16,747 bases of DNA, taken from positions 1 to 16,747 of the forward strand of contig JAOUOQ010000017.1 of the NCBI GenBank assembly GCA_029880275.1, in the 5' to 3' direction. Shown in pieces: positions 7,280-14,417 of this stretch; within the stretch, counting starts at the first letter, position 1; every line of letters starts with the position of its first letter. A program made the position numbers and the translations under genes. Source of the DNA: Candidatus Aminicenantota bacterium. GTDB taxonomy: Bacteria; Acidobacteriota; B3-B38; Guanabaribacteriales; B3-B38. Under the pieces are notes generated by a model. The model had not been told where the DNA came from. It saw only the letters and a program-made list of their open reading frames with translations, and did not search any database.

Positions 7280-7308
7280 ATTATATACTTTATTATAGAT
7301 AAAATCAA
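7280..7308 (-). promoter_or_regulatory. Near-consensus sigma-70-type promoter for the lipoprotein gene
   Basis: On the minus strand TTGATT (7303-7308) is followed after exactly 17 bases by TATAAT (7280-7285). This is a perfect -10 box, a 4-of-6 or better -35 box and ideal spacing. The expected start of transcription is near 7273, giving an untranslated leader of about 130 bases before the ATG at 7142. The region is AT-rich, which raises the chance of a match by luck, but spacing, orientation and position all agree. Confidence 0.6.
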
Positions 7309-7386
7309 GTTTTAATATCAAAAGGCTCTTCCCAGAGGGAGGGTGATACTTAGTCGGGAGGGTATATCTTATTTTCTGAAGTGACT

Positions 7387-7524
7387 ATGTGGAATCTCTT
7401 TGAGTTAGTCCTGGTAATACTCTGGCTATGGGTTGGAGCTTGGCTTAGCTTTAACATAAAGAGGAGAGATTATTCATCTATCTGTAGGCTCCCTCCGGAG
7501 TTTTATACCTACTGCGAAGGGTAA
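7387..7524 (+). CDS. Possible 45-residue membrane microprotein
   Basis: An ATG-started frame of 45 codons lies alone on the plus strand of the gap. Its product has a Trp-rich hydrophobic stretch at residues 4-22 (LFELVLVILWLWVGAWLSF), a basic patch at 25-27 (KRR) and a short tail with two Cys and a PPEFYTY segment. This fits a single-pass membrane peptide with a cytoplasmic or periplasmic tail. Against it: no convincing ribosome binding site lies before the ATG (GGGAGG is about 27 bases away), no clear promoter is seen, and an ORF of this size can arise by chance. I do not recognise a family. Confidence 0.28.
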   Translation: MWNLFELVLVILWLWVGAWLSFNIKRRDYSSICRLPPEFYTYCEG

Positions 7525-7574
7525 GGTGCCGGAGTTTTTGAGGTTTAATATTTAGTAGGGATTATCGGCAAAAT

Positions 7575-7640
7575 GGTGGGTGGAGGGAAGAGGGCTTATT
7601 TTCCTCTTCTACTCCGAGAGGCAACTTGCTATCTCCCACC
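7575..7640 (-). terminator. Nested hairpin just past ftsZ, possible end of the dcw operon
   Basis: GAAGAGG (7587-7593) pairs perfectly with CCTCTTC (7603-7609). The stem extends through GGAG (7582-7585) with CTCC (7612-7615) across a small internal loop. An outer GGTGGG (7575-7580) can pair with CCCACC (7635-7640). The structure begins 11 bases past the ftsZ stop on the minus strand. No T-run follows immediately (the next T-rich stretch is short), so it may be an imperfect terminator or an mRNA 3'-end stabiliser. Confidence 0.4.
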
Positions 7641-7650
7641 CTGAGGGCTT

Positions 7651-8850
7651 CTATCTCTTTTCCCTGATGAAGGTGGGGACATCAAACTTGTCTTCCAGTG
7701 GCTTGTTGGATATAGCTTCCTTTTGTTGATTGTCCAGCGTCTTATTGAGCGATTTTCCTCTTCGGTAGAAGCTGTCGGAAAGGGGAATGGTCTGTGGGGA
7801 ATGGAATCGGTCGAACTTGATCATCTTCTTCTCCAGGTCGCTTTCCATCTCCCTATTTTCCCTTTCGAATCCGGTAGCGATGACGGTTAATTTTATCTCA
7901 TCCTTCATATCCTCATCTATGACCGCTCCAAGGATGATGTTCGCATCCTCATGAGCTGTCTCGTAGATAAGGGTGGAAGATTCTTTAACCTCGTGAAGGG
8001 TTAAGTCTGTCCCACCGGTGATGTTAATCAATACCCCTTTAGCACCATCAATGGATATATCTTCCAACAGCGGGCTAGAGATGGCGTGGCGAGCCGCCTC
8101 TATGGATTTGTTTTCTCCCTGGGCAATGCCGGTTCCCATAATTGCCATCCCCATGCCTGCCATTACAGCTTCCACATCAGCGAAGTCGAGGTTGATCAGC
8201 CCCGGGACATTAACCAGGTCTGAGATTCCCTGAACCCCCTGACGCAGGATGTCGTCGGCGATGTGGAAGGCATCGATGAAGGAGGTATCTCTTCCTGCGG
8301 TTGACAAGAGCTTATCGTTGGGTATGGCGATGACCGTGTCTACGCACTCCCTCAACTCCCTCAATCCCAGCTCCGCCTGAAGGTATCTGCGCCTCCCCTC
8401 AAAGAAGAAGGGCATGGTAACAATGGCTACGGTTAAAGCTCCCAGCTCCACCGCCAGGCTGGCAATAACGGGGGAAGCCCCGGTACCGGTGCCCCCTCCT
8501 AACCCGGCAGTGATGAAGACCATATCGGCTCCTTCCAGCAATTCTATTATCTTTTCGGTGTCTTCCAGGGCAGCCTGTTTTCCGATCTCCGGGTTAGAGC
8601 CCGCTCCTCTCCCTTTGGTCAGCTTGCTCCCTATCTGAAACCTGATGGGCGCCTGGGATAATTTCAGAGCCTGAGCATCGGTATTGACCGCCATGAATTC
8701 AACTCCGGTGAGTTTGGAGGAGATCATACGATTAATCCCGTTGACCCCTCCTCCTCCCACTCCGATTACCTTGATCTTGGCTCCACAGGGGAGCTTTTCG
8801 TCGAGGGAGAAGTTTATTTTCCTTGCTTTATTGTTCTGAGCATCTGCCAT
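7651..8850 (-). CDS. ftsZ: Cell division protein FtsZ
   Basis: This 399-residue tubulin-like GTPase polymerises into the Z ring at midcell. The N-terminal nucleotide-binding block IKVIGVGGGGVNGINRM is followed by AVNTDAQAL, the tubulin signature GGGTGTGA near residue 120, and the T7-loop block NLDFADVEAVM, which supplies the catalytic acidic residues for the neighbouring subunit. A variable linker from about residue 330 leads to a C-terminal peptide ending DVPTFIREKR, the usual docking site for FtsA and other partners. TMPFFFEGRRR has Met where many FtsZ have Lys or Arg before PF. AAGGAG lies 9 bases before the ATG. It is the last gene of the dcw cluster, 38 bases after ftsA, and a hairpin follows its stop. 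Confidence 0.98.
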   Translation of the reverse strand: MADAQNNKARKINFSLDEKLPCGAKIKVIGVGGGGVNGINRMISSKLTGVEFMAVNTDAQALKLSQAPIRFQIGSKLTKGRGAGSNPEIGKQAALEDTEKIIELLEGADMVFITAGLGGGTGTGASPVIASLAVELGALTVAIVTMPFFFEGRRRYLQAELGLRELRECVDTVIAIPNDKLLSTAGRDTSFIDAFHIADDILRQGVQGISDLVNVPGLINLDFADVEAVMAGMGMAIMGTGIAQGENKSIEAARHAISSPLLEDISIDGAKGVLINITGGTDLTLHEVKESSTLIYETAHEDANIILGAVIDEDMKDEIKLTVIATGFERENREMESDLEKKMIKFDRFHSPQTIPLSDSFYRRGKSLNKTLDNQQKEAISNKPLEDKFDVPTFIREKR

Positions 8851-8888
8851 TTATGTCTCCTTATCTAATAAGCTTGAGTAGCCCTTTC

Positions 8889-10124
8889 TTAAATGATACC
8901 GGCCAACCAACGCCGGAGTTTGGTGGTGGTTCTGTCCCACAGCCCGAGAGAGGCAACCTGCCAGCTCTCTCTGGCCACTTTATTTCGATAGGGATACAAA
9001 AGCAGTCCCACAGCGGTGGAATACATGGGGTCGTTGACCACTTCTTTTAATCCTCCTATTCCCATAGGTGAGCCAATTCTCACCGGCAGGTTGAAGAGCT
9101 CCTCGGCAGCCTCTGCTATCCCAGCCAGATTGGAGCCGCCACCTGTCAAGACAATACCCGAGTTGAGGTTTTTCCCGTAGCCTTCCTTTCTGATCTCCTC
9201 ATAAGCGAGGTTGAGTATCTCTTTTGCTCGCGGCTGAATAATCTCGCACAGCAAGCTTCTGGGAAGGATGCGGGGCTTCAATCCGCCCATACCGGGAACT
9301 TCAATAGTCTCATCCTCCTCTACCATTGCCGGTGAGACACATCCGTATTTCCTCTTAATATTTTCTGCCTCTGGTATTGGCGTTCTGAGACCGACTGCAA
9401 TGTCGTTGGTGAAATGGTCTCCTCCTAAAGCAAGTACCCCCGTATGCCAAACATTCCCTTTCTTGAAAACTGATAGATTGGCTGTTCCTCCTCCTATATC
9501 AATCAGAGCCACCCCGAGCTCTCTCTCGTCGGGTGGCAAAACCGCCTCGCTGCAGGCTAAGTGCTGCAAGATGGTGTCTATAACCTCAACTCCCGCTTTG
9601 TTGACGCAGGCTACTATGTTCTGAATGGAGGAAATCAACCCGGTGATAAGGTGGATACATACTTCTATGCGAGCGCCGTAGATTCCGGTGGGGTCAATAA
9701 TACCATCCTGCCCGTCAATGATGAACTCTTGAGGAAGGAGATGAATAATGGTTCTGTCTGCTGGAATGGATATGGCGCGAGCAGCATCTATCACTCGATA
9801 AATATCTTCTTTTCTGACCTCACGAGTTTTGCTGCCGACCGCAATTGCTCCTCTGCTGTTAATACCCTTGATGTGTGCACCAGCAACTCCCACATAAGCA
9901 GATTCGATGTTAATCCCTGACATTAGCTCCGCTTCCTCAATAGCTCTTTTGACCGATTTGACCGCCTCCTCCAGGTCGATGATCACACCCTTTTTCAGAC
10001 CTTTCGACTCGCTTTGCCCCATCCCCACCAGCTCAAGCTCATCGGATTCGTTTATTTCACCTATAAGCACACAGGTCTTGGTGGTGCCGATATCTATGCC
10101 AGTCAGATATCTTCCTTTTTTCAT
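8889..10124 (-). CDS. ftsA: Cell division protein FtsA
   Basis: This 411-residue actin-like ATPase tethers FtsZ to the membrane and recruits later divisome proteins. The actin-fold phosphate loops are visible: GIDIGTTKTCVLIGE at the N terminus, LIDIGGGTANLSVF near residue 203 and VLTGGGSNLAGI near 335. The inserted 1C domain (around residues 85-165) replaces the actin 1B region, as in the family. The last 17 residues (LWDRTTTKLRRWLAGII) form a basic amphipathic helix, the expected membrane-targeting sequence. The start is firm: AAAGGAGGTGA lies 10 bases upstream and its TGA is the ftsQ stop. It lies between ftsQ and ftsZ in the usual order, and its length is normal. Confidence 0.97.
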   Translation of the reverse strand: MKKGRYLTGIDIGTTKTCVLIGEINESDELELVGMGQSESKGLKKGVIIDLEEAVKSVKRAIEEAELMSGINIESAYVGVAGAHIKGINSRGAIAVGSKTREVRKEDIYRVIDAARAISIPADRTIIHLLPQEFIIDGQDGIIDPTGIYGARIEVCIHLITGLISSIQNIVACVNKAGVEVIDTILQHLACSEAVLPPDERELGVALIDIGGGTANLSVFKKGNVWHTGVLALGGDHFTNDIAVGLRTPIPEAENIKRKYGCVSPAMVEEDETIEVPGMGGLKPRILPRSLLCEIIQPRAKEILNLAYEEIRKEGYGKNLNSGIVLTGGGSNLAGIAEAAEELFNLPVRIGSPMGIGGLKEVVNDPMYSTAVGLLLYPYRNKVARESWQVASLGLWDRTTTKLRRWLAGII

Positions 10125-10134
10125 TCTCTACTGT

Positions 10135-10145
10135 TCACCTCCTTT
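10135..10145 (-). promoter_or_regulatory. ftsA ribosome binding site merged with the ftsQ stop
   Basis: On the minus strand the sequence AAAGGAGGTGA contains a full Shine-Dalgarno core, and its last three bases are the ftsQ stop codon. The ATG of ftsA follows after 10 bases. Ribosomes finishing ftsQ would cover this site, so translation of the two genes is probably linked, while the strong site also allows extra initiation on ftsA. Confidence 0.7.
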
Positions 10146-10968
10146 CCTGTTTAGTTTTAATTACAATCTGGTCAGCGAATTTCAAATCTATGTATTCTAT
10201 GTTTTCATATCTACCTGTTAGGTCCGCCATTACAAAGCCAAGCTTCTTCCAATTATCCAGGAAGTCATCCGCCAATAATTTAATAGGAACCGGACACCCT
10301 TTGAACCTAACTTGCAAAGAGGGGGATTCCGAGAGCTCTATTAAGGTTACTTCAGACAGCAGATCAGGCTCCTTTCTTGCCAGCAAGTTAATGAAACGGA
10401 CGGAGTCCATAATCCCTCTTTTCCACTGATTGAGTGATAGGTTCCGGCGTCCGGAGATTAAGGGAAGAGAGAGATGCTGATAAGGAGGACCATATCGGTC
10501 GATGAATTTCGCCCCCTCACTTATCAGATAGGTTTGCCCTCGATAGTCGATCATAGCCACCGGCTTCTCCTCATAAACCACCACTGAAATGGTGGAAGGG
10601 AGTAGCCTCTTTATAGTGCTGTGGCTCAACCAGGGATGGCTCTCTACTACTCTCTGGATATCGGAGAGTTTTACAGAAAATATGTTCTTGCCCCTGAGGT
10701 TATCGATGGTGTCCCTTATGGATTTTTCCGAAGCGAAGTGATTTCCCGTAATCACAATGGAAGAGACGTTGAACCTTGGAGCGTGGGTTGCATATTGATA
10801 GCCAGCCCTGCCAAGGTAGAGCATCCCTCCAAGAATCAGCAGGCAGAGGAGAACCTTCATAGCCCGGCGAATCCTCTTCTTACGAGACTTCCGCAGGGGT
10901 CTCTTTCCTGGACGCCGCAGATAGTAGCCTTCGCTGTGTTGATACTCCTCTTCCCTTCCTCTCACCAT
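10135..10968 (-). CDS. ftsQ: Cell division protein FtsQ
   Basis: This 277-residue bitopic membrane protein is a FtsQ/DivIB-type divisome scaffold that links early cytoplasmic and late periplasmic division proteins. A cytoplasmic N-terminal region rich in Arg/Lys (residues 18-36) precedes one membrane helix at about 38-56. A POTRA domain follows from about 66 to 135, starting FNVSSIVITGNHFASEKSI and including HPWL and the block STISVVVYEEKPVAMI, which is typical of FtsQ. The C-terminal beta domain fills the rest. The ATG at 10968 overlaps the murB stop by 7 bases (ATGGTGA), so coupling to murB is likely. No ddl gene lies between murB and ftsQ. Sequence is weakly conserved in this family; the assignment rests on domain pattern and position between murB and ftsA. 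Confidence 0.93.
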   Translation of the reverse strand: MVRGREEEYQHSEGYYLRRPGKRPLRKSRKKRIRRAMKVLLCLLILGGMLYLGRAGYQYATHAPRFNVSSIVITGNHFASEKSIRDTIDNLRGKNIFSVKLSDIQRVVESHPWLSHSTIKRLLPSTISVVVYEEKPVAMIDYRGQTYLISEGAKFIDRYGPPYQHLSLPLISGRRNLSLNQWKRGIMDSVRFINLLARKEPDLLSEVTLIELSESPSLQVRFKGCPVPIKLLADDFLDNWKKLGFVMADLTGRYENIEYIDLKFADQIVIKTKQERR

Positions 10969-11873
10969 ATAATAACCTCTTCTTCCAGCTCTACCCTCAG
11001 AGCCTTATAGACTCTTTCCTTAATAAGCTCTATTAAAGCCAGTACTTCCTTAGCGGTGGAACTGTGCCGATTGATAATAAAATTGCCATGCTTTTTAGAG
11101 ACCACCGCGCCCCCAAAAGCGAGACCTTTCAGTCCCAGTGCGTCGATCAGGTGACCGGCAGAAATTCCCGGTGGATTCTTGAAGATGCAGCCCGCTGTTT
11201 TCTCCCCTATAGGCTGTCTTTCCCTCCGCAGCTTCTGGAGATAGGATATCTCTTTCTGTATCTTCCAGGACGAGGAGGGCTTGAGGATTATTGTTGCACT
11301 CAATATAACTTCATCTTTTCCCAGCGAGGTGCTCCTGTAAGCGAAGCCTATCTCCGATTTTTTTCGCTTGATAACCCCTTTACCAGGAGAGAAGAGAGTT
11401 ACCTCGCAGACAACCTCCTCCATGGAACTCCCAAAGGAGCTGGCGTTGAGCCTAACCGCACCCCCTACACTCCCCGGTATACCGATGGCGAACTCTATTC
11501 CGCTGAGACCCTTAGCCGCCGCTTCGCGGACGAGTTTGCTGAGGGGATAACCCGAGGCAACCGATACTCTGTTGCCGGAAAAGCTCGGAGCCGTTGGGAG
11601 CTTGGTCAGGCTGATGACGATTTCCTTCACCCCCTCATCGCGAACAATAAGTTTGGTTCCTCTTCCCAGAATGCGCCAGGGGAGGTTCTCTCCGGCAAGC
11701 TCGTTAAGAAGCCCTTCCATACTTTTCATCTCCTTGAGGAGGAGCATAAAGGGTGCCGCTCCCCCGATGCCAATAGAGGTGTAATCCGCCAGCAAAGGTT
11801 GGCAAAGGACTTCGCACTGGAAGTCTCTTGCCATATGCATCACAGTTTCTTGCTTAAAGGGGCTTCTCTTCAT
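10962..11873 (-). CDS. murB: UDP-N-acetylenolpyruvoylglucosamine reductase MurB
   Basis: This flavoenzyme of about 303 residues reduces UDP-GlcNAc-enolpyruvate to UDP-MurNAc with NADPH in the cytoplasm. The FAD-binding domain includes TSIGIGG, ILGRGTKLIV and GIPGSVGGAVRLNASSFG. FAYRSTS carries Arg180, the expected active-site Arg. AGCIFKNP holds Cys229 where E. coli MurB has the proton donor Ser229. The tail RVELEEEV carries the C-terminal Glu region. There is no Tyr-loop insertion, so it resembles type II MurB. GGAG lies 9 bases before the ATG at 11873; an upstream GTG (11876) or TTG (11879) in the same frame could also be used. It starts 17 bases after murC and overlaps ftsQ by 7 bases. Confidence 0.95.
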   Translation of the reverse strand: MKRSPFKQETVMHMARDFQCEVLCQPLLADYTSIGIGGAAPFMLLLKEMKSMEGLLNELAGENLPWRILGRGTKLIVRDEGVKEIVISLTKLPTAPSFSGNRVSVASGYPLSKLVREAAAKGLSGIEFAIGIPGSVGGAVRLNASSFGSSMEEVVCEVTLFSPGKGVIKRKKSEIGFAYRSTSLGKDEVILSATIILKPSSSWKIQKEISYLQKLRRERQPIGEKTAGCIFKNPPGISAGHLIDALGLKGLAFGGAVVSKKHGNFIINRHSSTAKEVLALIELIKERVYKALRVELEEEVIIW

Positions 11874-11890
11874 CACCAAATTCTCCGACC

Positions 11891-13273
11891 TCAGCTCTCC
11901 TGACTCGTTTTCATAAGCTCCAAGAATGCTTCGCCAACCTTATATACATCTCCCGCCCCCAGGGTGAGGAGGATGTCTCCCGGTTGGACGAGCTCTTTTA
12001 GGTAATTCGGTATATCCCTCAGTTCCTTTATAAAAACCACCCTTTTATGACCGAAGTTCTTAATCGCCTGAGCGACGAACTCTCCACTGACCCCCTCTAT
12101 CGGGTCTTCTCCCGCGGGGTAGATTTCGGTTACCACCAGCAGGTCAGCCTGGTAAAATGAGCGGGCGAATTCCTGAAGGAGGTGCTTTGTCCGGCTATAC
12201 CGGTGCGGCTGAAAAATGACCACCATCCTTCGGTTCCAGCAGGTCTTCAGAGTGTTAAGGGTGACCTGGATTTCAGTAGGGTGATGCCCATAATCATCCA
12301 TCACCATTATGTCGTTGAGGGTTCCCTTCAGCTGTAACCTTCGTTCGGTTCCCTGGAACTCTTTCAGCGCTTTGCTGATGATGGGGAAATCTACCTCCAG
12401 GTCAAGGGCAACCCCTATCACTGCCAGAGAGTTCAGCACATTGTGTTCTCCCGGCAAGTTGAGCCTGATTTGCCCCAGCCTGTCTCCCTTGAATAGGACC
12501 TCAAAATCGGAGTGGAAACCCTCCATTTTAAGCTCGGTGGCTACCAGGTCAGCCTGACTGCAAAAGCCGTAGGTGATAATACGCCGCTCTATTTTGGGAA
12601 TGATGCTCTGGATATTGGGCTGGTCGAGGCAGAGAATGACCGTTCCATAAAAGGGAACCTTGTTGACAAAATCTACAAAAGCGTCCTTGATATCCTCAAG
12701 ATCTCGGTAGTGGTCGAGATGCTCCCGGTCGATGGAGGTGACCACTGCTATTGTGGGCGAGATTTTGAGGAAGGTGCGGTCGCTCTCGTCCACCTCGGCT
12801 ACCAGTATCTCTCCCTGTCCCAGACGGGCATGTCTGCCGGGAACCATCAGCCTGCCCCCAACAACAAAGGTAGGGTCCAGACCCGCTTCGTCCAATACCA
12901 TGGCCACCATTGCCGTAGTGGAGGTCTTCCCATGGGCGCCGGCTATGGCGATGCTGAACTTCATCCGCATTAGCTCTGCCAGCATCTCCGCCCGGGGGAT
13001 CACCGGTATCTTGCGCCGTTTCGCCTCTTGCAGCTCAACATTATCGTTTCGCACCGCTGAGGAGTAGACGACTACATCAGCCCCTGAGATGTGGTTGGGG
13101 TCATGACTCTTGTATATCTTTACTCCCGACTTTTGCAGTCGGCGGGTGAGCTTCGATTCTACCAGGTCGGAGCCAGAAATCTGATAGTTCATATTGAGGA
13201 GCACCTCGGCTATACCGCTCATGCCGATGCCGCCGATGCCCACAAAATGGATATGATTAAACTTCCTTATCAC
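11891..13273 (-). CDS. murC: UDP-N-acetylmuramate-L-alanine ligase MurC
   Basis: This 460-residue cytoplasmic ligase adds L-Ala to UDP-MurNAc using ATP. The N-terminal Rossmann domain opens HIHFVGIGGIGMSGIAEVL and binds UDP-MurNAc. The ATP P-loop is GAHGKTSTT at residues 112-120. EVDESD, SIDREHLDHY, GEHNVLNSLA and DDYGHHPTEI follow in the usual order, and the C-terminal domain has QPHRYSRT and a LTLGAGDV block near the end. DDYGHHPTEI and GAHGKT together distinguish MurC from MurD/E/F. The start is GTG at 13273, with AAGGAG 6 bases upstream. Its first G is the last base of the murG stop (TAGTG), a one-base overlap. Length is normal. Confidence 0.97.
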   Translation of the reverse strand: MIRKFNHIHFVGIGGIGMSGIAEVLLNMNYQISGSDLVESKLTRRLQKSGVKIYKSHDPNHISGADVVVYSSAVRNDNVELQEAKRRKIPVIPRAEMLAELMRMKFSIAIAGAHGKTSTTAMVAMVLDEAGLDPTFVVGGRLMVPGRHARLGQGEILVAEVDESDRTFLKISPTIAVVTSIDREHLDHYRDLEDIKDAFVDFVNKVPFYGTVILCLDQPNIQSIIPKIERRIITYGFCSQADLVATELKMEGFHSDFEVLFKGDRLGQIRLNLPGEHNVLNSLAVIGVALDLEVDFPIISKALKEFQGTERRLQLKGTLNDIMVMDDYGHHPTEIQVTLNTLKTCWNRRMVVIFQPHRYSRTKHLLQEFARSFYQADLLVVTEIYPAGEDPIEGVSGEFVAQAIKNFGHKRVVFIKELRDIPNYLKELVQPGDILLTLGAGDVYKVGEAFLELMKTSQES

Positions 13274-14205
13274 TATATCTCCTTCCCTGAGGAGTTGGGA
13301 ATAGACTCGTTTCCCATGAGTTCCAAAGCCAGCCTGGCAATTACCTCTGCCGCTTCCTTTTGTCCTAACTGATGGCTGTTGTGCTCCATTTGCTGCAGGC
13401 GGGTGGGGCTCTTCATCAGGGAGATTATCTGCTCCGCCAGCAGCCTGCCACTGAGCTCTTTCTCCTCAATAACAATGGCAGCTCCCGAGCTTGCCAGGCT
13501 TCGGGCATTGCGAAGCTGATGCTCCCCTGCTGAAACGGCAATCGGTATGAGAACAGAGGCTTTGCCAGCCGCGGTGAGCTCAGCAATGGTGGTGGCCCCC
13601 GAGCGACAGACGACCAGGTCTGCCTGATCATAGTGGGGGATAATATCATAGATATAAGGTTCTATTCTGGCTTTGAATCCCATCCTTTGATAGGCTTCAG
13701 CTACATTTTGGTGCTCTCTTTCTCCTGTCTGGTGAATAATCTGCATCAGAGAGCGATAGTCTTTGAGATAGGCTAAAGCCTCCACCATATTTTTATTTAT
13801 AATGCGGGCCCCCTGAGAGCCGCCAAAAATGAGGAGGTGGAATCGTCCCTTTTCTTTTATCCCTCTTTTTATTCGATAGAAGCCCGGACGCACCGGATTG
13901 CCGGTTACCACGGTCTTGCCTTTGAGATATCTCCTGGTCTCCTCAAAGGAGACCGCGCTTATTCTGGCAAATCGTGACAGAATCCGATTGGTTGCTCCGG
14001 GGTAGACATTCTGTTCTTGAATCATGGTGGGGAAACCCATCAGCGCGGCCAGGAGAATTAGCGGACCCGAGGCATATCCACCCACTCCAATAGAAAGATG
14101 GGGTCGGAAAGTCATAAGAAGCCACAGGGACTGAATCATCGCCAGCGGGAGGAAGAGGAGCCCTTTCAGCCTATCGGTGGTCGATTTTCTGGCTAAACCG
14201 CTCAC
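13273..14205 (-). CDS. murG: MurG C-terminal part (larger piece of a split murG)
   Basis: This 310-codon frame holds most of the glycosyltransferase that adds GlcNAc to lipid I to give lipid II at the inner membrane face. It starts at the family block SGLARKSTTDRLKGLL. It then has GVGGYASGPLILLA, the lipid I-site block IQEQNVYPGATN, GNPVRPGF, the UDP-GlcNAc-site blocks FGGSQGARIINK and VVCRSGATTIAEL, and PIAVSAGEHQLRNA. It lacks the N-terminal GGGTGGH loop, which lies in the preceding frame (14202-14408). The only in-frame start is a GTG at 14205 that overlaps the upstream stop as GTGA. No Shine-Dalgarno lies at a useful distance: GAGAGGG is about 21 bases away. Together the two pieces make 378 residues, a normal MurG length. 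Either one base is missing here or this piece is made by reinitiation or frameshifting. The stop overlaps the murC start. Confidence 0.9.
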   Translation of the reverse strand: MSGLARKSTTDRLKGLLFLPLAMIQSLWLLMTFRPHLSIGVGGYASGPLILLAALMGFPTMIQEQNVYPGATNRILSRFARISAVSFEETRRYLKGKTVVTGNPVRPGFYRIKRGIKEKGRFHLLIFGGSQGARIINKNMVEALAYLKDYRSLMQIIHQTGEREHQNVAEAYQRMGFKARIEPYIYDIIPHYDQADLVVCRSGATTIAELTAAGKASVLIPIAVSAGEHQLRNARSLASSGAAIVIEEKELSGRLLAEQIISLMKSPTRLQQMEHNSHQLGQKEAAEVIARLALELMGNESIPNSSGKEI

Positions 14206-14408
14206 ATAAAGGGAGCGATGGGAATACCCTCTCGGGCGAGTATCCTCCGGTCCAGGCTCGCCCGCGAGCCCACGAAGACTATGCGGAGCTTGGGGTCCTT
14301 TTCCAGCAATTTTTTAGCCACCGCTATGCCGGGATAAATATGCCCTCCGGTGCCTCCTCCGGCTATGATGACCCTCCTCTGTTGGGTTTTTCTCTTTTTC
14401 ACTTTCAC
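14202..14408 (-). CDS. murG: MurG N-terminal part (short piece of a split murG)
   Basis: This 68-residue frame carries the N terminus of MurG. VIIAGGGTGGHIYPGIAVAKKLLEKD is the glycine-rich acceptor-binding loop region with the essential His, and FVGSRASLDRRILAREGIPIAPFM follows. It stops at TGA exactly where the next frame begins. Read across the junction, GIPIAPFM-VSGL aligns without gaps to E. coli GIEIDFIRISGL. A single added G (ATG-GTG in place of ATGTG) would therefore join the pieces with no residue lost or gained. The start is a GTG at 14408, 9 bases past the ftsW stop; a second GTG at 14402 is possible and the ribosome binding site is weak. Alone this piece cannot be an enzyme because the UDP-GlcNAc domain is missing. 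Confidence 0.85.
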   Translation of the reverse strand: MKVKKRKTQQRRVIIAGGGTGGHIYPGIAVAKKLLEKDPKLRIVFVGSRASLDRRILAREGIPIAPFM

Positions 14409-14417
14409 TATCTTTTT

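Larger units (their letters stand above)
7161..7650. other. Gene-poor interval between the lipoprotein gene and ftsZ
   Basis: No large conserved gene is present. The left part (about 7161-7320) is strongly AT-rich and holds the lipoprotein promoter plus a small inverted repeat (TGTGT at 7219-7223 with ACACA at 7232-7236). The centre holds a possible 45-codon ORF on the plus strand (7387-7524). The sequence CCGGAGTTTT occurs twice, at 7495-7504 and 7529-7538; the first copy lies in a small hairpin (CTCC 7489-7492 with GGAG 7497-7500) bracketed by GTAGG and CCTAC. The right end holds a nested hairpin past ftsZ. I see no tRNA, CRISPR or insertion sequence here. Confidence 0.6.

Noticed and set aside
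11064..11903. A 279-codon plus-strand open frame opposite murB
   Set aside because: murB has intact motifs and sensible operon overlaps. The antisense product looks like low-information sequence.
14195..14215. Programmed -1 ribosomal frameshifting in murG
   Set aside because: CCCTTTA is present but not in the codon phase needed for an X-XXY-YYZ slip, and no canonical slippery site lies in frame at the junction. Coupled reinitiation or a missing base fits better.
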